Positions 54,448-61,707 of a DNA stretch of 64,000 bases are shown here, piece after piece. The position numbers and the translations under genes are program-made. The stretch is from contig SVIP01000005.1 in NCBI GenBank assembly GCA_015069425.1, positions 90,099 to 154,098 of the forward strand, read 5' to 3'. This stretch comes from Clostridiales bacterium (lineage in GTDB: Bacteria; Bacillota; Clostridia; Christensenellales; Borkfalkiaceae). The first letter of the stretch is position 1. Each line of letters begins with the position of its first letter. The notes beneath the pieces were generated by a model. It saw only the letters and a list, made by a program, of their open reading frames with translations. It searched no databases and was not told the DNA's origin.

Positions 54448-54488
54448 TTTATGTTATAGATATACTGATTGATAATGAAAGAATAGAA

Positions 54489-54517
54489 AAAGGTGGATTT
54501 TCCACCTTTTTTTGATG
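54489..54517 (+). terminator. Terminator after the acyltransferase gene
   Basis: AAAAAGGTGG/CCACCTTTTTTT with an ATTTT loop, plus strand. Confidence 0.85.
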
Positions 54518-54535
54518 TGTGGGTTCAAGTCCCAT
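54517..54535 (+). repeat. Inverted copy of the tRNA-Leu T arm
   Basis: The 19 bases GTGTGGGTTCAAGTCCCAT are identical to the T-arm strand of the tRNA-Leu gene (54606-54624), but on the opposite strand. No other tRNA part is recognisable around it. It could be a remnant of a second tRNA copy or a trace of an integration event. Confidence 0.8.
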
Positions 54536-54552
54536 TTCTTTTTTACAATAAC

Positions 54553-54592
54553 AAAAAACTCAAACCAAGTACAAGACTTGATTTGAGTTTTT
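54553..54592 (-). terminator. Terminator of tRNA-Leu
   Basis: AAAAACTCAAATCAAG/CTTGGTTTGAGTTTTTT hairpin with a 7-base loop on the minus strand, 2 bases past the encoded CCA. Confidence 0.8.
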
Positions 54593-54594
54593 AG

Positions 54595-54677
54595 TGGTGT
54601 GAAGGATGGGACTTGAACCCACACGGATAACCATACGCCCCTCAAACGTACGCGTCTGCCAATTCCGCCACCCTCAC
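54595..54677 (-). tRNA. tRNA-Leu, anticodon GAG
   Basis: 83 nt with encoded CCA. The acceptor stem GTGAGGG pairs with CCTTCAC (one G-U). The anticodon arm is TACGT-TTGAGGG-GCGTA, giving GAG, which reads CTC/CTT. A long variable arm and the D-loop AATTGGCAGAC are leucine features. The T arm is GTGGG/TTCAAGT/CCCAT. Its promoter is at 54692-54720. Confidence 0.95.
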
Positions 54678-54691
54678 GCGTTAGCCTTTAT

Positions 54692-54720
54692 ATATTACTC
54701 AAATTTTTAGCGTTTGTCAA
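54692..54720 (-). promoter_or_regulatory. Promoter of tRNA-Leu
   Basis: Minus strand TTGACA (54715-54720), 17-bp spacer, TAATAT (54692-54697). It overlaps the stop of the lytic transglycosylase gene. Confidence 0.8.
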
Positions 54721-55294
54721 GGATATTTCCGTATAATTTTTTATATTTTTCAAAAGTTTTTTTTATTTTCTTTATATATTCTCTAGTTTCACTATATGGT
54801 ACTACTCTTAAACTTTCTCCGTCGTTACTATACTCTTCATTTTTTAACCATTCACTGACATTTCCCTCGCCAGCATTGTATGCGCAAATCACTGTTTCTA
54901 TTTTATCAAACTTATCGTATAAATAGGATAAATAATAGCAACCAAAACTTATATTCGTTTCAGCATCTAATAAGTCATACTTTTTTGCTCCGCTTAATTT
55001 AGCGATATACTCACCTGTCTTAGGTGTTATTTGCATAAGACCTATAGCACCTTTATTACTAACCGCATCTTTATCAAAATCGCTTTCAACTTTTATTACT
55101 GCGAAAATTAAACATGGTTCAATTCCATAATAATTTGCATACCGAACTATCTCTTCTTGATATTTTAATGGATAAACTTTTTTCATTAACGATATATACC
55201 CCGCAAATAATATAAAAACTATCCAAAAAGCAATCAATACTACAGTTAAAAACCTATATAAAATTTTAAGGAATAATTCTCTATTAAAAAACAT
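54707..55294 (-). CDS. Membrane-anchored lytic transglycosylase (SLT domain)
   Basis: 195 residues. One N-terminal membrane helix (FLTVVLIAFWIVFILFAGYI), then an SLT domain with the catalytic Glu in AVIKVESDFDKDAVSNKGAIGLMQ, followed by ISFGCYYLSYLYDKF and VICAYNAGEGNVSEWL. It cleaves peptidoglycan glycan strands at the outer membrane face. Its ATG lies in a weak CATAAAC/GTTTATG hairpin with T6 that may be the dinB terminator, so expression could be limited. Confidence 0.92.
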   Translation of the reverse strand: MFFNRELFLKILYRFLTVVLIAFWIVFILFAGYISLMKKVYPLKYQEEIVRYANYYGIEPCLIFAVIKVESDFDKDAVSNKGAIGLMQITPKTGEYIAKLSGAKKYDLLDAETNISFGCYYLSYLYDKFDKIETVICAYNAGEGNVSEWLKNEEYSNDGESLRVVPYSETREYIKKIKKTFEKYKKLYGNILDKR

Positions 55295-55313
55295 AAACCA
55301 CTTACAGTTTATG
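55285..55313 (-). terminator. Possible weak terminator after dinB
   Basis: CATAAAC/GTTTATG stem (55307-55313 with 55292-55298) followed by six T on the minus strand. The 3' arm contains the start codon of the lytic transglycosylase. Confidence 0.4.
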
Positions 55314-55337
55314 CTTTTTATAAATTAATTATTTATT

Positions 55338-56573
55338 CTAATAATTTTTTGGGTGAATAACGTGTTCTTCTTTAATATCCGCAGACGACCATTTTTTATC
55401 TTGCAATATTCTCGCACGCTGTACCGATTTATTGCCATACTTTTTGCGAATTTTATCGACTGCTAAATCAAGTTTGTCTATTTTTTCTTCCTTTTCGGCA
55501 TCAAACGAAAAAGAAAGTTGTTCTGCTCCTAAAATAAAGTCACAAACCGAAACGCCTATTCCTCTTACAGGTCGCTCCCATTTGTAAAGTGTCTCAAACA
55601 AATTATACGCACAGTTTGCAATATCTACAGCAGAACGGGTTGGTTTTTCAAGTTTAGTTTGTTTACCGTACGTTAAAAGGGAATTATCGGTAACTGTAAG
55701 TTTTACTGTTTTTGCTTTTCCTAGTCCACTTTCACGCAATCGTGATGCAACGCTTTCGCTAAGTAAAAGTATGAGCGTTTTAACCTCTTCAAAGGTATAG
55801 TTATCCTTATAATCAGTTAAACTGTTACCTATACTTTTAACACTGTCCTCCCCTTTATTAGAAATCACTGGCGAATCGTCCATGCCGTTTGCAAATTTAT
55901 AAAGGGTATTTCCCCACACACCTAAAAGTTTATTTAAAATCTTTTCGTCCGCCGTTGCTATATCTCCTATTGTATGGATACCTATCATATTGAGTTTTCT
56001 TTTAGTTGCTTTCCCAACGTATAGTAAATCTTCTGCTGGCAACGTCCAAACGGTGCTCTTATAATTTTGAGGAGTAACAACGGTAACGGCATCAGGCTTT
56101 TTCATATCTGAGCCGAGTTTTGCAAATACCTTGTTATAACTTACGCCAATGCTTACAGTTACCCCTATCTCTTCTTTTACTGTTTGTCTAATTTTTTCGG
56201 CAATCTCTTCGCCTGTTCCAAAAATATTTAAACTATCTGTAACGTCTAACCAACACTCGTCTATCCCAAAACTCTCTATATGATCTGTAAACCTTGCATA
56301 TATTTTTCTAACCGCCTCCGAAACCCTTAAATAAGATTCAAAATCGGCAGTAAAGGTTATCAAATTACCTTTACATTTATTTTTTGCTTGCCAAAGCACT
56401 TCACCCGTTTTAACACCGAAACTTTTCGCAAGTTGATTTTTTGCTAGTACTATTCCGTGTCTATCCTCTACGCTTCCGCACACCACCACAGGCATATCTT
56501 TACACTCAGGGTGTTTCAACACTTCTACTGATGCATAAAAATTATTTAAATCACTATGCAAAATTGTTCTCAT
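55338..56573 (-). CDS. dinB: DNA polymerase IV (Y family)
   Basis: 411 residues from the ATG at 56573, which overlaps the preceding stop as ATGA; a longer frame to 56594 is less likely. It begins MRTILHSDLNNFYASVE with the first catalytic Asp; SFGIDECWLDVTD holds the second acidic site; YNKVFAKLGSDMKKPDAVT is also typical. A little-finger domain follows, and the C-terminal part contains QLSFSFDAE, a likely clamp-binding motif. It carries out translesion synthesis. It is translationally coupled to the small protein encoded upstream. Confidence 0.94.
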   Translation of the reverse strand: MRTILHSDLNNFYASVEVLKHPECKDMPVVVCGSVEDRHGIVLAKNQLAKSFGVKTGEVLWQAKNKCKGNLITFTADFESYLRVSEAVRKIYARFTDHIESFGIDECWLDVTDSLNIFGTGEEIAEKIRQTVKEEIGVTVSIGVSYNKVFAKLGSDMKKPDAVTVVTPQNYKSTVWTLPAEDLLYVGKATKRKLNMIGIHTIGDIATADEKILNKLLGVWGNTLYKFANGMDDSPVISNKGEDSVKSIGNSLTDYKDNYTFEEVKTLILLLSESVASRLRESGLGKAKTVKLTVTDNSLLTYGKQTKLEKPTRSAVDIANCAYNLFETLYKWERPVRGIGVSVCDFILGAEQLSFSFDAEKEEKIDKLDLAVDKIRKKYGNKSVQRARILQDKKWSSADIKEEHVIHPKNY

Positions 56574-56818
56574 ACCTTTCTTTCCACAAACCAAACTTCT
56601 TTTTCTTTATCATAATAGACATACCTTATTTGTCCATCTATCGACACTGTAAACCTTTCAACTAGAATTACCCCTGTTTTGCTAGGTTTATTCTCTCTCG
56701 CTAAAATCTTATCTATTGGATATTCTTCGCCATCTAGCCAACCAATCAAAAGCGGTTTAATACCACCTTCTTTTAAAAATTGCACCGTCATGGCAATTTG
56801 TATTTTCTCATACGCCAT
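56570..56818 (-). CDS. Small hypothetical protein coupled to dinB
   Basis: 82 residues, soluble, beta-rich, with EYPIDKILARENKP and RFTVSIDGQIRYVYYDKEKEVWFVER. No family was recognised with confidence. The last codons read YYDKEKEVWFVERKV; the stop overlaps the dinB ATG (ATGA), which suggests the two products work together, for example in lesion bypass. It starts 17 bp after the Nudix gene. The start codon has no strong Shine-Dalgarno sequence, so it may depend on translation from the Nudix gene. Confidence 0.7.
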   Translation of the reverse strand: MAYEKIQIAMTVQFLKEGGIKPLLIGWLDGEEYPIDKILARENKPSKTGVILVERFTVSIDGQIRYVYYDKEKEVWFVERKV

Positions 56819-56835
56819 GACTTTATTTTGCTACG

Positions 56836-57303
56836 CTAATTACTTTTTATGTTTATCTTATGTTCGATTAATTTATCGCCTTTATATTTTAAGGTAAGAT
56901 AAAAAAATTCCTCTTCCCTCTCTAATAGGTCAAAAAATATTTTATCTCCTTCCCATATTTTTAAATTGTTTATTTGCTCTTTCTTTACCCACACAAGTTC
57001 ACCCTCTGCACATTCTTTTTTGATTTCACCCTCAAAACCATCGGCTGTAAATAAATGCATATTTTCAGTTTCATACTTGTCAGATATAAACTCCACTATA
57101 CCACGATATCTTAAATTTAAAGGAATAATGCCCGTTTCTTCCTTAATCTCTCTTAAAACACATTGAAACGCAGTTTCCCCATTTTCAAACTTTCCGCCTA
57201 TTCCTACCCACTTATCCTTATTAATATCATTTTCTTTTTTTATGCGGTGCATCATTAAATACGCCCCGTCTTTTTCGATATAGCATAGAGTTGTATCAAA
57301 CAT
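56836..57303 (-). CDS. Nudix hydrolase, MutT/8-oxo-dGTP diphosphatase type
   Basis: 155 residues. Full Nudix box GGKFENGETAFQCVLREIKEETGI (Gx5Ex7REUxEExGU; positions about 37-60). It starts FDTTLCYIEKDGAYLMMHR and has WVGIGGKFE, as in oxidised-nucleotide sanitising enzymes. It is first in a nudix, small protein, dinB cluster, which fits a DNA damage or oxidised-nucleotide role. The substrate is inferred only. Confidence 0.9.
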   Translation of the reverse strand: MFDTTLCYIEKDGAYLMMHRIKKENDINKDKWVGIGGKFENGETAFQCVLREIKEETGIIPLNLRYRGIVEFISDKYETENMHLFTADGFEGEIKKECAEGELVWVKKEQINNLKIWEGDKIFFDLLEREEEFFYLTLKYKGDKLIEHKINIKSN

Positions 57304-57349
57304 ATTTTATCCTTTATTTTTTACTGTTATAAAATCGGCTTAAATTCGT

Positions 57350-57373
57350 AAGGCACCTATATAGGTGCCTTTG
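57350..57373. terminator. Perfect palindrome, terminator-like, upstream of the Nudix gene
   Basis: AGGCACCTATATAGGTGCCT (57351-57370) is a 20-bp perfect palindrome followed by TTTG on the plus strand. It lies at the point where base composition begins to change and may mark the boundary of the accessory region. Confidence 0.55.
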
Positions 57374-57486
57374 TGAAAGATATGCGAAAAGGATACACGG
57401 ATGAGTTAGTTCAAAAAGCGGATGAGTTTTTTGAAAAAGGTCTCAATTTCAATTATAGGTCTAAAAACCATATTTATCGTAAATAA
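57373..57486 (+). CDS. Possible small or truncated open frame at the accessory-region edge
   Basis: GTG AAA GAT ATG CGA ... gives 37 residues (KDMRKGYTDELVQKADEF, then FEKGLNFNYRSK and a short end) before TAA. No ribosome binding site is visible. The plausible amphipathic helix suggests either a small gene or the beginning of a chromosomal gene cut by insertion. It overlaps the end of the convergent protease gene by 26 bases. Confidence 0.25.
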   Translation: MKDMRKGYTDELVQKADEFFEKGLNFNYRSKNHIYRK

Positions 57487-59092
57487 TAATTGTTCCGCTA
57501 CCACCGAAGAAATCGGCATCGTAGGAAATATTCATTCCATAGTATTCTGTGCTATATGACAACGTAATGAAACTTGATGAGGTTACCAAATCTCCAACCG
57601 ATAATTCGTAATTGTTGTAGAAATAGAAATATAAATAGTTTGTGTCGGTTTTGGTTCGGTTGTAAGTTCCGTAGCTTGTAACCTCTGTATACGAATAGTC
57701 GGTGTCTAGTTTTACAGTGATGCTGATATTAAAGGAATCAATTACAATTTTTTTGGTTTTGTATTTATCCTTAAGTTCTACCGTAACAAGGTAACTAACA
57801 CGGGTATCCGAAGTTGCCGTTCCTTGAACGATGATATCGAAATATTCGTCCATATTATGAGAACCGAGCCAGACCTCGTCCACGGTGTGGAAATACTCCA
57901 CAGGTGCTTTGCCGCCGATATGAAAGCCGCTCGCGTCAAACTTGAAGTCTTGGTACTTCAGTGCGGCATATTCACCATCGGCAAAAATACCCGTAGTAAT
58001 GCCTAACACGCGCCCTTTGTCATCCGCTAGAATACCACCACTGCTACCATGGTCAATCCAAGCTGTGTTTGCGTAATAATTTTTAGTACCATCCACTGTA
58101 TTATTGCTTGTTATTTCTCCGCTTGTGGTGCGTAATAGGAAAGCATCATTCGGATAGCCCAAAGCATATACCGTATCTCCCACATCAGCGGATGTCGCAA
58201 ATTCAACGGGAGTGGATGAAAAACAGTTCTTTGCGTTGCATATCGCATAGTCCGAGGTCGTGTAGTTATATTTATACATCACATCAACCTCGTGTTCTAT
58301 GCCAAGGTAGGTCTTCACCTTTATAAAATAGCACCCCTCAACAACGTGAGCATTGGTAATAAAAGTCCCCACGTTATCAATGAAAAATCCTGTGCCTTGC
58401 GATATTTCGGTTGTTCCGTCATAATCGTAGCAAGTAACCTTAACGACCGATGGTCTTAATTTTGAGGTGATTTCCGATTCGGTAAGATAAAGTTCGGGAA
58501 TAACCTCTGTTTGTATCGTCTTGCCGCAAGACCTACACTCAAGGTGCTTACTACCTTCATTATCGAGTGTAGCCTCTTCATCGATAACCCACTTGGTACT
58601 AATGTGAGAACACGTTTCCTTGGGGATGGTCTCTGTTTCGAGTGTTCTACCGCAAGCATTACACTCTAGATGCTTGCGTCCCTCTATGGTGAGAGTCGCC
58701 TCGACATCAACAACCCACTGTGTGAATATGTGGCTGCACGATTCTTTGGGGATTGTTTCTGTTTTGAGGTTTTTGCCACACGTCTTGCATTCAAGATGTT
58801 GGCTGCCATCCGAATAAAGGGTGGCTTTTACATCAACAATCCACTTGGAATTAATATGAGTACAAGTCTCCTTGGGGATTGTCTCGGTATTTACTGTTTC
58901 ACCGCAAATGGTGCATTCGGTATGTCGTTGACCTGTTGAATCATAGGTGGCTTCTTGGTCGACAATCCAAGCACCCTCAACGTGGTCGCATTTACTAGAA
59001 CTGTCTGAACTGTCACAAGCCGTGAAGCATCCGAGCAAGCACACCAAGGCAAGCAACAGTGATAAAATTCTAATATTCATTTTTTTCATCAT
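57461..59092 (-). CDS. Trypsin-like serine protease lipoprotein with four Cys-rich repeats
   Basis: 543 residues. Signal peptide with lipobox (LLGC or FTAC, residues 19-26). Residues 35-202 are four 42-residue repeats, each with a C-x-H start, a HxEC-x2-C pair and TIPKE end. The protease domain has His249 (TNAHVV), Asp281 (SDYAIC) and Ser351 (DHGSSGGIL), the order of HtrA/trypsin enzymes. No PDZ domain is seen; the C-terminal ~150 residues are beta-rich. AAAGGAGG lies 6 bases before the ATG. It is the first gene of the accessory region and carries higher G+C than the chromosome. The target is unknown. Confidence 0.88.
   Translation of the reverse strand: MMKKMNIRILSLLLALVCLLGCFTACDSSDSSSKCDHVEGAWIVDQEATYDSTGQRHTECTICGETVNTETIPKETCTHINSKWIVDVKATLYSDGSQHLECKTCGKNLKTETIPKESCSHIFTQWVVDVEATLTIEGRKHLECNACGRTLETETIPKETCSHISTKWVIDEEATLDNEGSKHLECRSCGKTIQTEVIPELYLTESEITSKLRPSVVKVTCYDYDGTTEISQGTGFFIDNVGTFITNAHVVEGCYFIKVKTYLGIEHEVDVMYKYNYTTSDYAICNAKNCFSSTPVEFATSADVGDTVYALGYPNDAFLLRTTSGEITSNNTVDGTKNYYANTAWIDHGSSGGILADDKGRVLGITTGIFADGEYAALKYQDFKFDASGFHIGGKAPVEYFHTVDEVWLGSHNMDEYFDIIVQGTATSDTRVSYLVTVELKDKYKTKKIVIDSFNISITVKLDTDYSYTEVTSYGTYNRTKTDTNYLYFYFYNNYELSVGDLVTSSSFITLSYSTEYYGMNISYDADFFGGSGTIIIYDKYGF
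58487..58990 (-). repeat. Four tandem 126-bp coding repeats
   Basis: Cys-His starts at residues 35, 77, 119 and 161 give an exact 42-residue period, 4 x 126 bp. The copies diverge in sequence but keep HxEC-x2-CG and ET(C/S)(T/S)H. Each module has two Cys pairs or Cys-His pairs suited to bind a metal ion. Confidence 0.85.
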
Positions 59093-59110
59093 TGCGTGCC
59101 TCCTTTGCGT

Positions 59111-60472
59111 TTATAGTGTGGAAAGGTCTATTGTTTCATCCTCAAAAATTAAATTGAGAAGCTTTGCGAATTTTGCTTTGCTCATTTTGTACTGCGGCAA
59201 AGGATATCTGTCAAAACATCTATCTACCATTTCGGCAGAATAGAACTCTTTTTTATCATAAATAGCCTTTACAATAGCAGGAGCAAGCCAAACGTCCTCG
59301 ATTGAACCATTCTCGTAGCTCTTCATATCGTAATAAAGCACTGCAATATAGTGGTACAAAGCATCAGTATTTTTGTCTTCGGAAGCCAACAATTCTGCTT
59401 GACTAAGAAGTACATTGCGCGCTCCGCCCACATAGCCTTCCATATTGTACTCGTTGAATTTATCGTTGAGAATGCGCCAAATAATGTCGTTGGTGCGGTT
59501 ACTATTTAATTCCGCTTGCTTTGCTTCGTATTCTGCGGGAGTAATGTTGTATTTCTTAACGATAAAGAGATACTCGTACTTTTTCAAATGTTCCCATCCC
59601 TTATCGGTAGGCACATATACCACTTCCAATTTAAGAGTGGAAAGGTTGACACCTTCAACAATTCTTTGAATAAGAGCATCCTTTTTTCCTTTTTCGGGCA
59701 GACCGTTTGCAATTAATATCTGCTTCAGTTGGTCTACTTTAAGGTTTCCAAGAGAAACAGACAGCGGTGCCGGCTCCAAATAACCTTCATCAACCACTTT
59801 TTGATGGTATTTCGCAGGATTATTAACGTGGAAATCATAGTTGAAATAGCTAGGATAATCGTTGCTCGTTTTTCCAATAGGCTTCCCACCATACTCGCAG
59901 TAATGGATGAATGCGGCAATGACATAATCATCGTTACGGGAACGACTTGATGTTGCCGATGCACTCGGTGCGGTCGATTTCGGTGCAGAGGTCGTTTGAG
60001 CCGATGCTTGGTTTTCTTGAGCATCAAATGCTTTATTCATTATTTCGATAATGTGAAGCACCTGTGCCACCTCTTTAGTCATCACATCAAAGGCTCTCGT
60101 GCCAGAAACAACACGGATTCCATCACGATATTGCTTAATGGTTGTAATAGCATTAATGGGCAAATCGAAAGCATCCACCTTGCACTTAAAAACAATGCGC
60201 ATATTGGTGATGTACAAAGTGCCTTTATAATATTCGGTTTCTTGCTCTTGACGAACCTCTACCTCTTTTTTGCGCTTAATGCCCGCGAACCAAGGAGTCC
60301 AAAAGAAGGATGTCTTGGTTTTAGGCTTTTCAACAATTTTCGATACTACTTGATAGGATTTTGCCTTACCTTCGTAAAAACAGACCTCTCCCGATTTCGT
60401 TGTCAAAGAGGGAGATTTTATTATCATTTCTGCAAGTTCTGCGTAATATTGGTTAGGATACTGTTCTGCCAT
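59111..60472 (-). CDS. SAP-domain protein with N-terminal GRAM/PH-like domain
   Basis: 453 residues. Residues 25-145 resemble a GRAM/PH-like domain (YYKGTLYITNMRIVFKCK, RAFDVMTKEVAQVLHIIE). A Ser/Thr/Ala/Gln linker (155-178) follows, then a region with YFNYDFHVNNPAKYHQ, and a SAP DNA-binding motif at about 242-274 (NLKVDQLKQILIANGLPE). The C-terminal part is helical and charged. SAP modules bind DNA; the GRAM-like part may bind lipid or protein. It has its own TTGAAA-17-TATAAT promoter and lies between the protease and the SLOG protein genes. Function unknown. Confidence 0.75.
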   Translation of the reverse strand: MAEQYPNQYYAELAEMIIKSPSLTTKSGEVCFYEGKAKSYQVVSKIVEKPKTKTSFFWTPWFAGIKRKKEVEVRQEQETEYYKGTLYITNMRIVFKCKVDAFDLPINAITTIKQYRDGIRVVSGTRAFDVMTKEVAQVLHIIEIMNKAFDAQENQASAQTTSAPKSTAPSASATSSRSRNDDYVIAAFIHYCEYGGKPIGKTSNDYPSYFNYDFHVNNPAKYHQKVVDEGYLEPAPLSVSLGNLKVDQLKQILIANGLPEKGKKDALIQRIVEGVNLSTLKLEVVYVPTDKGWEHLKKYEYLFIVKKYNITPAEYEAKQAELNSNRTNDIIWRILNDKFNEYNMEGYVGGARNVLLSQAELLASEDKNTDALYHYIAVLYYDMKSYENGSIEDVWLAPAIVKAIYDKKEFYSAEMVDRCFDRYPLPQYKMSKAKFAKLLNLIFEDETIDLSTL

Positions 60473-60513
60473 GTCCGTACCTCCAAAATCAAATGTTACT
60501 GTTAATAGAAATA

Positions 60514-60542
60514 ATTATATCATAAAATTATAAACTTTTCAA
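60514..60542 (-). promoter_or_regulatory. Promoter of the SAP-domain gene
   Basis: Minus strand TTGAAA (60537-60542), 17-bp spacer, TATAAT (60514-60519). TTTGGAGG precedes the ATG. Confidence 0.8.
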
Positions 60543-60547
60543 TCCGT

Positions 60548-61123
60548 TCACGTAGAAACGAACATATTTATAACAACTTTATCTGTTTTCTTGCTCTTTT
60601 GAACTGCATATTCATACGCAAGCCGCGTCCCACTCTTGGGCTGATAGGCGCTTAAATCCCTATTAGTCCTTTTTCTTCTCGGTGGCAGATATTCCTCGTT
60701 ATAGTAGAAAATACAGTATTCACTGGCATCAATCATCTCTTGATTGCGCTCGACATAGGACGCCTTTCCCGCAGAGAAGACCTTGTCGGATTGGACTTCG
60801 GCATCATAGTCTTTGAGCTTAACATCCGTTTTTAGTACCGATGCCCACGTCCGTTCCATCTTTTCTTTTTCTTCAGCCTTTACGGCATACTCGCTGCGTC
60901 GGGTGTATGCAACACGGACAATGTGGGGATACTTTTCCTTAAGGGCAGTAACGATGCTGTGGCAAAGGTCATCAAACTCACTGCGGCTGCCAAACAGAAA
61001 ATACATCACGCCTTCTTCTGCGATGAGCCTTTCTATCGTTTTTGTGAGATTATTAATTAATTCTTCGGAAGCCATGATGGTACGGTGCCCTACGAAGCAA
61101 CATTTCTTTTCTATCTCTGCCAC
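60548..61123 (-). CDS. SLOG-superfamily protein (DUF1273/YpsA-like)
   Basis: 191 residues from the GTG at 61123, which has GGGGGA 6 bases upstream. The longer in-frame TTG at 61156 sits on the -10 and is rejected. KKCCFVGHRTIM and YFLFGSRSEFDDLCHSIV are the nucleotide-binding signatures of the SLOG/Rossmann-like fold, followed by a basic region (PPRRKRTNRDL). SLOG proteins sense or cleave nucleotides or nucleotide-derived signals and often sit in defence or mobile loci. Here it lies between the XRE regulator and the SAP protein, behind a promoter with a repressor-like site. Confidence 0.8.
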   Translation of the reverse strand: MAEIEKKCCFVGHRTIMASEELINNLTKTIERLIAEEGVMYFLFGSRSEFDDLCHSIVTALKEKYPHIVRVAYTRRSEYAVKAEEKEKMERTWASVLKTDVKLKDYDAEVQSDKVFSAGKASYVERNQEMIDASEYCIFYYNEEYLPPRRKRTNRDLSAYQPKSGTRLAYEYAVQKSKKTDKVVINMFVST

Positions 61124-61155
61124 GTATATTCCCCCAATCGAAAGGTAATATATCA

Positions 61156-61184
61156 ATTATAGCATATAATTGTGACTTTTTCAA
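61156..61184 (-). promoter_or_regulatory. Promoter of the SLOG gene
   Basis: Minus strand TTGAAA (61179-61184), 17-bp spacer, TATAAT (61156-61161). It begins 9 bases from the operator-like repeat at 61193-61210. Confidence 0.85.
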
Positions 61185-61192
61185 CTGAATAT

Positions 61193-61210
61193 TTATAGTC
61201 CGCAGACGAT
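61193..61210. promoter_or_regulatory. Operator-like 18-bp repeat, copy 1
   Basis: Identical over 18 bp, TTATAGTCCGCAGACGAT, to 61601-61618. It lies directly upstream of the SLOG promoter and past the stop of the XRE gene at 61213; it may be a site for that regulator. Confidence 0.65.
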
Positions 61211-61212
61211 AT

Positions 61213-61563
61213 TTATTTCTTGAGATAATAATTTTCACGCAACGACTGCTTTAGCCCTCGAATGGTATCTAAAATAACCCTTCTTTCGTGGTTCGTACAG
61301 TCCCGTAGCAGATATTCAAGTTCAGCCATACACGGCACTAATTGGTTGTCGAGTGAATCGCACAAAATTACGTCGGTCGATACCCCCAAGGCATTAGAAA
61401 GAGCTATCAAAGTTTCCACCGTCATAAACTTCATTCCGTTCTCAAGGTGGCTTATATATGTAGGCGAAACATCCGTAAGTTCCGCAAGGGTGGCTTGGGA
61501 CATCCTCTTTCGTTTACGAAGTCTCCTTATTCGTTGACCGACGGTATAAAAGTCAAGTTTCAT
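61213..61563 (-). CDS. XRE-family transcriptional regulator
   Basis: 116 residues. The helix-turn-helix is in the first 70 residues: GQRIRRLRKRKRMSQATLAE, LTDVSPTYISHLENG, TVETLIALSNALGVSTDVIL. The C-terminal half is helical (ELEYLLRDCTNHERRVILDT). It is divergent from a second XRE regulator across 144 bp of operator-like repeats, and its own promoter has a palindrome in the spacer. Autoregulation and control of the SLOG gene are inferred from the shared site. Confidence 0.9.
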   Translation of the reverse strand: MKLDFYTVGQRIRRLRKRKRMSQATLAELTDVSPTYISHLENGMKFMTVETLIALSNALGVSTDVILCDSLDNQLVPCMAELEYLLRDCTNHERRVILDTIRGLKQSLRENYYLKK

Positions 61564-61599
61564 TTAGAACCTCCATTAATTTAAAAATTTCTCTAATTT

Positions 61600-61629
61600 A
61601 TTATAGTCCGCAGACGATTAAATCGTCAG
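61600..61629 (-). promoter_or_regulatory. Promoter of the minus-strand XRE gene with palindromic operator
   Basis: Minus strand CTGACG (61624-61629), 18-bp spacer, TATAAT (61600-61605). The spacer contains GACGATTAAATCGTC (61614-61628), a perfect palindrome, and 61601-61618 is copy 2 of the 18-bp repeat. Further AATCGTC copies lie at 61621 and 61644. A repressor bound here would block RNA polymerase. Confidence 0.75.
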
Positions 61630-61660
61630 CCGAAGATTTTAATAATCGTCCGAAAATGAT

Positions 61661-61691
61661 AAACTATAGATAGAAATATAGTCTATGGTTT
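61661..61691. promoter_or_regulatory. Second inverted repeat in the divergent regulatory region
   Basis: AAACTATAGA and TCTATGGTTT (about 61661-61691) form an imperfect dyad just upstream of the plus-strand XRE gene, distinct from the GACGAT palindrome; a likely site for the second regulator. Confidence 0.5.
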
Positions 61692-61707
61692 ATGGAGGTG
61701 CGCCACA

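Noticed and set aside
59729..60505. Plus-strand frames of 70-170 codons opposite the SAP gene
   Set aside because: They are antisense shadows of the SAP-domain gene with no ribosome binding sites or recognisable domains.
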